Under the pieces are notes generated by a model. It had not been told where the DNA came from. It did no database searches and saw only the letters and a program-made list of their open reading frames with translations. Both the position numbers and the translations under genes were made by a program. This document shows, piece by piece, positions 25,291-32,563 of a stretch of DNA of 64,000 bases. How positions within the stretch are numbered: position 1 is the stretch's first letter; each line of letters begins with the position of its first letter. Origin of the DNA: DATMNI01 sp035570275 (lineage in GTDB: Bacteria; Acidobacteriota; Terriglobia; Bryobacterales; Bryobacteraceae); NCBI GenBank assembly GCA_035570275.1, contig DATMNI010000373.1:1-64000 (forward strand), read 5' to 3'.

Positions 25291-26726
25291 GCGGCGGCCT
25301 CCTCCCGCTGCTGCCACCAGAATTTGGCGAGCAGGCTTTGCGCCAGCGCGAGGCGATAGGCGGCCGACCCGCGATGATCGCTAATGGGCTGCAGGGTGCG
25401 GGCGAGAATCTTCTGTGCCCGCTCCATGGAGGCCCGCCCGATGGAAGCATCAGTGAAGGCCGCGCCCACCAGGGCGTCCTCGGCTTCGGTGGCGCGCATG
25501 GGAACGGCGGCGACTCCGCCAAAAGCCAGGCGTGCGCGCCGAACGCGGCCGCCGGCATCGAGATCGATGGCGAAACATGCCGCGATGGTGCTGATATCGT
25601 CCATTCGGCGTTTGGCGGCCTTGTAGAAACGGGCGACGGCCGGAAACGGTTTGGGGATGATCACGGAGACCAGCAACTCACCCGCGGCCAGCGCGGTCTT
25701 GCGATAGCCCAGAAAGAAGTCGCGGAGCGGCACGGTACGCAGTCCCTGCGGACTGGCGATGCGGACCCGAGCGTCGAGCGCCAACAGGAGCGGCGGGCCA
25801 TCGCCGATGGGCGACGCGGTGGCGATGTTGCCGCCGAGCGTGGCGCGGTTGCGGATCAGCGGCGAAGCGAAGAGCGCCAGCCAGTCGTGCCACACATTGG
25901 GCCACCCGTGGGGCAAGCCCGCGGCCTGCCCTACTTCGCTAAGCGTCAGCGCGGCCCCAATCTCCAATTCGTCTTCCCGCTCGCTCACCTGCCGCAACTC
26001 GTCCAGCCCTTCCACGCTGATCAGGTACGGGAACCGCCGCAGCCGCAAATTCGATTCCACTACCAGGTCGGTGCCTCCGGCAATCAGGCGCGCCCCCGGA
26101 TGTTCAGCCAGCAACCGCAGACACTCGGCAACGGTCGCTGGACGCTCAAATCCCTCGGACTGCGCCGGCCCCACTACCGGGGCGGGCCGGTCCAACCTGG
26201 CAAGCAGCGGGCCGGAGGGCGGAGCCCCCAGAGACTCGGCGGCCTCGCGAATCGGCCGGTAGCCGGTGCAGCGGCACAGGTTGCCACTCATCGCGTGCGG
26301 GTCGCAAGCGCCTTCGCGGCCCGGCCGGTAGTGTTCCGCGAACAGGCTCATGACGAAGCCGGGCGTGCAGTAGCCGCATTGCGAGCCCCCGGCAGCGGCC
26401 ATTGCCTGTTGCACCGGGGCCATCGGACCGCCGCCGGCCAGGGCTTCGACGGTATAGACTTCCTGCCCGGCCATCATCGGCACCCACAGCAGGCAACTGT
26501 TCACGGGAACATACACGCTAGCCTCGGCGCTGGTCTTGGCATTGGCTCCGAATCGGGGCCGCACCATCGCCACCGTGCAGGCGCCGCACTCGCCCTCCGC
26601 GCAGCCTTCCTTGGCGCCCGTGAGCCCGCGGCCGCGCAGGAATTCCAGTAGCGTCGTCTGGGCGGAAAACCCCTCCGCACAAACCGCGTGCCCGTTCACG
26701 ACGAACTCGACGGAGGAAGATGCCAT
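25287..26726 (-). CDS. xdhA: Xanthine dehydrogenase iron-sulfur/FAD subunit
   Basis: A 479-residue small subunit. The plant-type [2Fe-2S] site is GCAEGECGAC (C42, C47, C50) plus NSCLLW; the second cluster uses QCGYCTPGF and GNLCRCTGYRP. The FAD domain follows from about residue 180 (LIAGGTDLVVESN, then RNRATLGGNIATASPIGDG). It passes electrons from the molybdenum subunit to NAD+. ATG 26726 is chosen because MASSSVEFVVNG fits the ferredoxin start; the frame extends to 26780. It is the first gene of the purine cluster. Confidence 0.92.
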   Translation of the reverse strand: MASSSVEFVVNGHAVCAEGFSAQTTLLEFLRGRGLTGAKEGCAEGECGACTVAMVRPRFGANAKTSAEASVYVPVNSCLLWVPMMAGQEVYTVEALAGGGPMAPVQQAMAAAGGSQCGYCTPGFVMSLFAEHYRPGREGACDPHAMSGNLCRCTGYRPIREAAESLGAPPSGPLLARLDRPAPVVGPAQSEGFERPATVAECLRLLAEHPGARLIAGGTDLVVESNLRLRRFPYLISVEGLDELRQVSEREDELEIGAALTLSEVGQAAGLPHGWPNVWHDWLALFASPLIRNRATLGGNIATASPIGDGPPLLLALDARVRIASPQGLRTVPLRDFFLGYRKTALAAGELLVSVIIPKPFPAVARFYKAAKRRMDDISTIAACFAIDLDAGGRVRRARLAFGGVAAVPMRATEAEDALVGAAFTDASIGRASMERAQKILARTLQPISDHRGSAAYRLALAQSLLAKFWWQQREEAAA

Positions 26727-26792
26727 TAGCCTGCAAGCCCAGGAACCTATTGATGGAATTGTAGCAGCAACCAACCCCAATTCCGCACCCGG

Positions 26793-26798
26793 TATAAT
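26793..26798 (+). promoter_or_regulatory. Possible -10 element before a long leader of the ada-like gene
   Basis: A perfect TATAAT lies 203 bases before the ATG at 27001; no good -35 is visible. The following leader can form a stem GCCC-GCTTTCA-GGGC (26818-26832) and a longer pairing of GAGGAGAGC (26839) with GCTCTCGCCTC (26874). No known riboswitch was recognised. Confidence 0.35.
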
Positions 26799-27000
26799 TG
26801 CGGCCCATAAGGGAGAGGCCCGCTTTCAGGGCTCACCCGAGGAGAGCACAGCAGCGAATCATGATCGGCCTCCGCTCTCGCCTCCCCTTGCGTTGACGGC
26901 GCCACGGAACCGAGCGGAATTGGAAAGCAAGAAGCGGAGTGTCAGTATCTGGAATCGCTGCTAGCTTCGTACTTGTAACGACTAATTGAAAGGCACCCAT

Positions 27001-27612
27001 ATGAGCACCTCGGCGAAAAATACCCGGATCGCAACGATTACCGAAAACGATCCCCATCGGGCAACCGTTGTGGCCCGCGATCCTCAGCCGCCATGGGAGT
27101 TTTATTATTCCGTCACCACTACTGGGGTGTACTGCCGCCCCTCACGTGCGGCGCGTTTTCCCAAGCCTGAAAAATCAGGCGTCAACTTCAACAGCCCTTC
27201 TTATGACGACCCCGGCTCGCTCGCGCGCGATCTGCAGGACCAGTTCCCGCGGGCCAATCTTACCGGCGGTAACGCCAGTTTTGAGCGGCTCGCCGCTAAA
27301 GTGGCGGGGTTTGTCGATGCGCCGGCACTCGGCCTCGATCTTCCTCTCGATGTCCGCGGTACTGCCTTCCAGCCACGCGTCTGGCAATCGCTGCGAAAAA
27401 TTCCCGTGGGCCCGACAGCAGGCTACATGGACATCGCCAAGCTCATCGGCTCTCCAAAGTGGGTACGCGCCGTCGCCCAGGCCTGCGGTGCCAACGCGCT
27501 GGCAGTGGCAATTCCCTGCCATCGGGTGGTGCGCAGCCATGGCACATTGTCGGGCTACCGCTGGGGCGTGGAACCAAAACGTGCGCTTCTCCACAAGGAG
27601 GCCCACGCATGA
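27001..27612 (+). CDS. Trimmed Ada-like O6-alkylguanine-DNA methyltransferase
   Basis: A 203-residue protein that joins a partial N-terminal Ada domain (about 25-60, FYYSVTTTGVYCRPSRAARF) directly to a C-terminal O6-methylguanine-DNA methyltransferase domain (about 115-203, active site IPCHRVV). In normal Ada the N-domain has four Zn-binding Cys and is followed by an AraC helix-turn-helix. Here only one of these Cys remains (the second is Arg in CRPSR), the CKRC pair is missing and the helix-turn-helix is gone. It should repair O6-methylguanine but probably not act as a regulator. ATGA overlap with the oxygenase gene. Confidence 0.85.
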   Translation: MSTSAKNTRIATITENDPHRATVVARDPQPPWEFYYSVTTTGVYCRPSRAARFPKPEKSGVNFNSPSYDDPGSLARDLQDQFPRANLTGGNASFERLAAKVAGFVDAPALGLDLPLDVRGTAFQPRVWQSLRKIPVGPTAGYMDIAKLIGSPKWVRAVAQACGANALAVAIPCHRVVRSHGTLSGYRWGVEPKRALLHKEAHA

Positions 27613-28355
27613 TTCGGATCGAGGGAATCAGCCAGTTGCGGATCAACTGGAAACCGGCCGCGCGCGTGGGTGCGCTCGATTGGCGGGAGATCGGAAAAGA
27701 ACTGGACCAACAGGGCAACGCCATGATTGAGCACCTTCTTTCCCCGCAGGAGTGCCGGGCCATCGCCGCTCTTTACCCGAAAGACGAGATCTTTCGTAGC
27801 CGCGTCGTCATGGGGCGGCACGGTTTCGGGCGCGGTGAGTACAAGTATTTCAGTTATCCGCTGCCCGATCTTCTTGACGAACTCCGAACGGCGGTCTATT
27901 CGCATCTGGTCCCGGTCGCCAATCATTGGAATGAAGCGATGGGAATCGATGTGCGTTTTCCGGAGAGGCACGCCGGGTTCATCGAGTGCTGCCACGCCGC
28001 CGGTCAGGTGCGGCCGACGCCGCTTCTCCTTCAATACGGAGTCGACGACTACAACTGCCTCCACCAGGACCTCTACGGCGAGCATGTCTTCCCACTCCAG
28101 TTGGCTATTCTGCTGTCCGACCCCGGCGCGGACTTCACCGGTGGAGAGTTCATCATGACGGAGCAGCGCCCGCGCATGCAGAGCCGGCCGATGGTCGTGC
28201 CGCTCCGTCAGGGAGACGGCGTTGTTTTCGCGGTTCACAACCGGCCCGTGCAGGGTACGCGCGGCACGTATCGCGTAAACCTGCGGCACGGCGTCAGCCG
28301 CATCCGGTCGGGGCACCGTCATACGGTCGGCATCATTTTCCACGACGCGATATAG
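27609..28355 (+). CDS. 2OG-Fe(II) oxygenase linked to Ada
   Basis: A 248-residue dioxygenase of the Oxygenase-NA type (PF09859-like) often found beside Ada. NCLHQDLYGEHVFPLQLAILL carries the HxD iron ligands (about 150-155), and GTYRVNLRHGVSRIRSGHRH near the C-terminus holds the distal His and the Arg for 2-oxoglutarate. A role in repair of alkylated nucleic acids, analogous to AlkB, is inferred from the family and the coupled ada-like gene. Confidence 0.82.
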   Translation: MIRIEGISQLRINWKPAARVGALDWREIGKELDQQGNAMIEHLLSPQECRAIAALYPKDEIFRSRVVMGRHGFGRGEYKYFSYPLPDLLDELRTAVYSHLVPVANHWNEAMGIDVRFPERHAGFIECCHAAGQVRPTPLLLQYGVDDYNCLHQDLYGEHVFPLQLAILLSDPGADFTGGEFIMTEQRPRMQSRPMVVPLRQGDGVVFAVHNRPVQGTRGTYRVNLRHGVSRIRSGHRHTVGIIFHDAI

Positions 28356-28406
28356 CCCTTTGGGTCCTGAGAGCGGCGTGCCGCCAGGCCGCGCCGAACC
28401 AGTCCC

Positions 28407-29312
28407 CTAGCCGGCGCGCATCCAGACGATCAGTCCACCGGCCAGGGCTACGCCAGAGGCCAGCATCGCGCCGCCCGTCCTGCGTTCGTTGCGCTTCTCG
28501 AACCAGAGACAAAGGCCGGTCACTCCCATCGCCAACAGCCCCAACGAAACCAGGCCGGGAAGCACAACCCAGGGGTACCCGCGCCACGCTCCAGGCAAAC
28601 GATGCACCCGGTTGAGCGTTTCCATGAATCCCGCGGCCACTCCAAACCAGGCCCGGTGCGCCATCCGCACCGCCGTGATGCCGTAGATCGCCAGGCAGGG
28701 CAGGCAGCAGACCGCAACATAGAAATGCAGACTCCGAATCCGGTTCCGGCGGCGCGGCCGCGCGGTGAGCCAGGTCGCCGTGCCCGATGCCATCAGCGCC
28801 AGCAAACACCACATGGCGAATTCGTTGTACCAGGCCCAGAGTTGCATCCGCGCGTCTCCCGAACGAAAAGCGGCTGTGGTGACATGCAGGGTGCTCAGGT
28901 ACTTCCAAAAGCTGGCGCGCCAGACTGAGATGCGCAGCCGCCCTTCCGCTGCCAGTACCGCTACCTTGTGGCGCCCGTTGGCGTGATAGAAATCCAGTAC
29001 CAGCCCGTTGGCAGAATCATGCTGGATGGCCGCCTTCTGTACCGGCGTGGCCAGTGGCAGGTGCAACAGTTCGACCACGCGTTCGGCCACCTGCCGGTCC
29101 GTCCAGCCCGGTTCCACGGTGAAGGAGCGGTACTCCGTGGATGGCGCCGCGCCGCCGCCCGGCGGTTCCAACGCAGCCCCCAGCCCCGCGGCTCCAAACA
29201 CCATCAGGTTCACGAATGTCAACAGCCCCGCCCAGGTGTGGATTTTTGGAAGCAAGGTGTGGACTCTGGCACGCAAGATGTGGATTTTGGCAGGCAAGAG
29301 CCAAGTTACCAT
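28407..29312 (-). CDS. PepSY-associated membrane protein
   Basis: A 301-residue protein with membrane segments at about 27-47, 166-186, 195-220, 245-265 and 278-297. The region TVEPGWTDRQVAERVVELL resembles the PepSY domain of PiuB-like iron-uptake or reductase proteins, and the HTWAGLLTFVNLMVFGAAGL start fits PepSY-TM. The chosen ATG at 29312 is only seven bases from the divergent aldolase start; TTG codons inside the tandem repeat (29276, 29255) are possible alternatives. Confidence 0.65.
   Translation of the reverse strand: MVTWLLPAKIHILRARVHTLLPKIHTWAGLLTFVNLMVFGAAGLGAALEPPGGGAAPSTEYRSFTVEPGWTDRQVAERVVELLHLPLATPVQKAAIQHDSANGLVLDFYHANGRHKVAVLAAEGRLRISVWRASFWKYLSTLHVTTAAFRSGDARMQLWAWYNEFAMWCLLALMASGTATWLTARPRRRNRIRSLHFYVAVCCLPCLAIYGITAVRMAHRAWFGVAAGFMETLNRVHRLPGAWRGYPWVVLPGLVSLGLLAMGVTGLCLWFEKRNERRTGGAMLASGVALAGGLIVWMRAG
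29236..29298. repeat. Three 21-base tandem repeats at a divergent gene start
   Basis: Three copies of a 21-base unit of type GTGTGGATTTTTGGAAGCAAG follow without gaps. They encode a seven-residue repeat (PAKIHI-like) at the N-terminus of the PepSY protein and lie directly upstream of the divergent aldolase gene. Confidence 0.8.
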
Positions 29313-29319
29313 AGCTTAC

Positions 29320-30414
29320 ATGCACGTCTCTGAAATCGATACGCCCGCGCTTCTTGTAGACCTGGACATCTTCGAGCGCAATCTGCAGCGCGTGGCAGGA
29401 TACGCCCGGGAGCACGGGCTGCGCCTGCGCCCGCACACCAAGACGCATAAATCCGTGCGGGTGGGTGCCCGCCAATTGCAATTGGGCGCCGTTGGCTTGA
29501 CGGTCGCCAAAGTGGGCGAGGCCGAGGTGATGCTCGGCGCCGAACCGCCGGACATGCTGGTGGCCTACCCGGTCATCGGCCACGCCAAGCTGGAACGGCT
29601 GGCGGAGGTGGCGAGGAAGACGCGCGTCACCGTGGCGCTGGACAGCATCGTCGCGGCCCGCCAGCTTTCTGACGCCGCCCGCGCCGCGCAGGTGGAAATA
29701 GGCGTCCTGGCCGAAGTGGATGTGGGGCTCGGCCGCGTCGGCGTTTCGCCCGGCGAGCCGCTCCTCCACCTGGCCCAGGCCATCGAAAAGCTTCCGCACC
29801 TCAAGCTCGAAGGCATCACGTTTTATCCCGGCCACATCAAAGACGTGGAGGAAACCGGTCTGCGCGCGCTCCAACAACTGTCGGCGCTGCTCGGCGGCAT
29901 TCTCGCCGGATTCCGCGCCGCCGGTATCGAAGCCCGCGTCGTCAGCGGAGGCTCCACCCCCACGTTATTCCACTCCCACCAGGTGGCAGGACTGACCGAG
30001 ATCCGGCCCGGCACCTACGTATTCAACGACCTCAACACCATCCGTAGCAGCGCCTGCACCATGGCCGATTGCGCCGCCACCATTCTTTGCACCGTCGTCT
30101 CCACTTCGCGGCCCGGCCAGATGATCGTCGATGGCGGCTCGAAGACGTTCTCTTCTGACCGCCTCTCGAATCCCGCCGAGGTGACTTTCGGCCACATCGT
30201 GGAGGCCCCCGAAGCCCGCTTCCACAAGATGAACGAAGAGCACGGCTACGTGGACCTCAGCCACTCCGATCGGGAATTTCCGGTGGGTGACCGCGTCCAC
30301 GTGATCCCCAACCACATCTGCGTGGCCGTAAACCTGCACGAACAAGTCTACGGCGTCCGCGGCGACACCGTGGAAGAAACCTGGCGCGTGGACGCGCGCG
30401 GAAAGCTGGGGTAG
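29320..30414 (+). CDS. D-threonine aldolase-like PLP enzyme
   Basis: A 364-residue fold-type III PLP enzyme of the D-threonine aldolase/D-serine dehydratase type. The PLP Lys lies in LRPHTKTHKS (about residue 40), GITFYPGHIKD lies in the barrel, and VIPNHICVAVNLHE near 330 is the C-terminal metal-binding His/Cys site of the family. It cleaves D-threonine to glycine and acetaldehyde or dehydrates D-serine. ATG 29320 is chosen since MHVSEIDTPALLVDLD is the conserved start. Confidence 0.88.
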   Translation: MHVSEIDTPALLVDLDIFERNLQRVAGYAREHGLRLRPHTKTHKSVRVGARQLQLGAVGLTVAKVGEAEVMLGAEPPDMLVAYPVIGHAKLERLAEVARKTRVTVALDSIVAARQLSDAARAAQVEIGVLAEVDVGLGRVGVSPGEPLLHLAQAIEKLPHLKLEGITFYPGHIKDVEETGLRALQQLSALLGGILAGFRAAGIEARVVSGGSTPTLFHSHQVAGLTEIRPGTYVFNDLNTIRSSACTMADCAATILCTVVSTSRPGQMIVDGGSKTFSSDRLSNPAEVTFGHIVEAPEARFHKMNEEHGYVDLSHSDREFPVGDRVHVIPNHICVAVNLHEQVYGVRGDTVEETWRVDARGKLG

Positions 30415-30429
30415 TCAGCCGATGCCTTT

Positions 30430-30548
30430 GTGGGGTAGATTGTCAATCTGTTCGCGATGTGCGCCGGGCGCACACGGGGCAGTATGAAAGTCGCCCGGGG
30501 CGCTATGTGGGGCAGTTTGGCAAACTGCGGCGGATTGGCAATCCGCCC
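30430..30548 (+). repeat. Family A multi-hairpin repeat, full copy
   Basis: Perfect palindromes follow each other: AGATTGTCAATCT (30438-30450), GTGCGCCGGGCGCAC (30459-30473), GCAGTTTGGCAAACTGC (30512-30528) and GGCGGATTGGCAATCCGCC (30529-30547), joined by TGTGGGG spacers. A nearly identical element lies inverted at 49599-49711. The short ORFs over it are artefacts of the repeat. Confidence 0.8.
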
Positions 30549-30598
30549 GCCGGGAGTTGGCGCGCCGCCGAACCTCCACAAGCGACTTTCGAGAGTGC

Positions 30599-30617
30599 GG
30601 CGGATTGGCAATCCGCC
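30599..30617. repeat. Family A hairpin, partial copy
   Basis: A second copy of the 19-base palindrome GGCGGATTGGCAATCCGCC, 51 bases after the full copy ends. The rest of 30618-30964 contains only a transporter remnant and nothing else I can name. Confidence 0.75.
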
Positions 30618-30670
30618 TGTCGGGAATCTGCACACCCCCCCAGATGGGCCGCCAACGCCCCTTCCTGCCG

Positions 30671-30754
30671 GCCCAGCCAAACCACTCCCGCGGCGATCGT
30701 AAACACGGTCAGCGGCGCCCCGACTTTGAAGTATTCCCAAAACCCGATCGGCAC
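30671..30754 (-). pseudogene. C-terminal fragment of an ion transporter
   Basis: GTG at 30754 opens PIGFWEYFKVGAPLTVFTIA then AGVVWLG, which resembles the end of ArsB/NhaD/SLC13-type permeases (FWEYFKVGAPLT is followed by the last membrane helix). The upstream part is missing or out of frame, and downstream it runs into the family A repeat. It is a remnant. Confidence 0.45.
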
Positions 30755-30964
30755 TTCGTGGCGTGGCCAGTGTCAGCCGTACCACCAACTTGGTAGTGGC
30801 GTCTTATTCCGTTAACAAACCGGGATTCGACGACGGCGCGGGTGTTGCCTTCGGGCACAAATGGGTAGGCAAATTTTCGCCGGAGCCCGCTATAACCGGA
30901 TCTTCGCGGGAACTTACTACACAGAGTATCTCCCCTTGACATTCGGCTTCCGGAAATAGCCGGA

Positions 30965-31957
30965 CTATTGGACCGGAGCGAAATAGCCGCGCCGGTAATA
31001 AGTGTGAAGACCGCTCCCGGGGCTCGGGAGTTCCAGCTTCAGGTTGACATGGCGATACTTGCCGTCGGACACGGAGTTTGCCGGCGAGTAGCCCAAGATA
31101 TACTGGTTCCGCAGGTCTCTGGCGATCTCGACGCCGGTTGAGAGCAAATCGTCCTGACTGCGGACTGGAAACTCCCGGCCTCCAGTCTCCATTGCGACCG
31201 CGGTCAGCAATTGCGGCCCGTTACGTTCCTCGGTGGTTCTTCTGCCAGAGGTTTCGAAGTCGAAAATGCCCATGGCGTAAACCTGGACTTCCGATTCCAG
31301 GAGGCTGCTTCTAAGCTGGCGGAGGTTGCGCCGGCTATAGTTGTCGCCGCCATCGGAGAGGATGACGAGCGCCTTGCGCGTGTTTCGCGCCTGTTTCATT
31401 TGCGCTACCGCGAGGTGGATGGCATCGATCAGGGCCGTCAGTCCGTTTGCCTTGGCGCGCTCGATTTCCCGGGCCAGGTCATGCCATTCGTGCGTGAAAG
31501 GCACAGTCAGTTTTGCCTTTCCATTGAATTCGATCAGAAAAAACTCGTCGTCCGGGTTGGCGAACCGAAAAAATTCCGTCGCCGCGGCGGATACTCTGGG
31601 CATCTTGTTTTTCATGCTGCTGCTCGTGTCCAGCAGCACGCCCACGGACACCGGCGCATCGTCCTGGGCGAATTGCGTGATGGTCTGCGGCACGCCGTCT
31701 TCAAACAGCGCGAAGTTTTCCTTCTTCAGCGTGGTCACCGGGGAACCGGAAACGGTAGTCACGTGAACCGGGATTAATACCAACGAGGAACTCACCCGGA
31801 CCACTGTCTGCGGCGCCGTTTCCGCCGCCGCGGCGCTCGATTTGACCCTCGGAACGATTTGCACGCGCTCATCGGCCGACATCTGGAAGGCAAAGGCGAG
31901 AATAGAAAACTGCCATAACGCGGCCAAACAGGCTAGTTGCCGGAAACGCTGAACCAT
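30965..31957 (-). CDS. Secreted VWFA-domain protein of acidobacterial type
   Basis: A 330-residue protein of the TIGR03436 type, common in Acidobacteria. It has a signal peptide (about 1-24), a strand-rich segment with LVLIPVHVTTVSG and FALFEDGVPQTITQF (about 57-95), then a von Willebrand factor A domain with the MIDAS motif DTSSS (about 110) and LVILSDGGDN (about 199-208). It ends YILGYSPAN and a domain with HVNLKLELPSP. It is likely periplasmic or surface-bound; the ligand is unknown. Confidence 0.88.
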   Translation of the reverse strand: MVQRFRQLACLAALWQFSILAFAFQMSADERVQIVPRVKSSAAAAETAPQTVVRVSSSLVLIPVHVTTVSGSPVTTLKKENFALFEDGVPQTITQFAQDDAPVSVGVLLDTSSSMKNKMPRVSAAATEFFRFANPDDEFFLIEFNGKAKLTVPFTHEWHDLAREIERAKANGLTALIDAIHLAVAQMKQARNTRKALVILSDGGDNYSRRNLRQLRSSLLESEVQVYAMGIFDFETSGRRTTEERNGPQLLTAVAMETGGREFPVRSQDDLLSTGVEIARDLRNQYILGYSPANSVSDGKYRHVNLKLELPSPGSGLHTYYRRGYFAPVQ

Positions 31958-32072
31958 CAGGTGATTCTATACCAGATCACAACGCTAGGGTAGGGGTGCG
32001 GCCTGTGCCGGAACCTGCCCGGCCCGTCTGTCTTCTCACATCCGGCGCGGTAATTTCTACCAGCCCACGACA

Positions 32073-32105
32073 GGCCCCACAGGCCAGGATTGGCCTTGTG
32101 GGGCT
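32073..32105 (-). terminator. Strong hairpin after the secreted-protein gene
   Basis: GGCCCCACAGGCCA pairs with TGGCCTTGTGGGGC across a four-base loop, with one bulged base. It lies 21 bases beyond the stop of the gene at 32126 on the same strand. It lacks a T-run, so it is a 3' stabiliser or atypical terminator. Confidence 0.45.
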
Positions 32106-32125
32106 TGCTGCACCGGCCCGTCCGT

Positions 32126-32488
32126 TCAGTTGGTCCCGCCGGTGCCCTCGATCATAACTGTCTTCTTCCCGGAGCTATCCGAGGCCTCCGTGACCTTGAC
32201 CTTGCCGCCGATCTTGACATCCGGACTTACGGTCACGGTCATGTCAGGCGCCGCCAGGTCGTACACGTGAGGCGCGCCTTTCGCATCCACCTCAATCGAC
32301 TTGCCTGGTTCGTACGCCTTCACCGTGCCCGAAAGTTTTACACCTTTCATCTTCGTTTTCGGAGCAGTACCGGTTTCCGGCTGCTTCGGCGGGGCGCCGG
32401 CCGGATCTTGGGGTGCTGCATAAGCGGATATGCTGCCAGCGATCAGAATCGCTGAGCACAGCAGGTTTAGTGTTCTGCGCATTGGCAT
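32126..32488 (-). CDS. Small secreted protein
   Basis: A 120-residue protein with a signal peptide (about 1-25), a Pro/Gly/Thr-rich linker (APPKQPETGTAPKTKM), and a C-terminal part KLSGTVKAYEPGKSIEVDAKG then VTVSPDVKIGGKVKVTE that looks like an all-beta fold (OB-like or DUF5666-like). It lacks a Cys lipobox. A function is not assigned. Confidence 0.65.
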   Translation of the reverse strand: MPMRRTLNLLCSAILIAGSISAYAAPQDPAGAPPKQPETGTAPKTKMKGVKLSGTVKAYEPGKSIEVDAKGAPHVYDLAAPDMTVTVSPDVKIGGKVKVTEASDSSGKKTVMIEGTGGTN

Positions 32489-32563
32489 TTTCTCCTTCCT
32501 GAATATTCAATGCAAGAACCCTGCCTCGGGGCGATTCGACACGCAGTCCGGGAATGTTCGCTT

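Noticed and set aside
26811..26980. Known riboswitch (glycine, SAH or molybdenum cofactor type) before the ada-like gene or xdhA
   Set aside because: Some words (GGGAGAG, CCGAGGAG) recall riboswitch cores but the conserved order and partner segments are absent.
30457..30815. Several short ORFs with similar peptides at 30.5 and 49.6 kb (MKVARGAMWGSLA-type)
   Set aside because: The similarity comes from the family A nucleotide repeat, and frames are interrupted at each copy.
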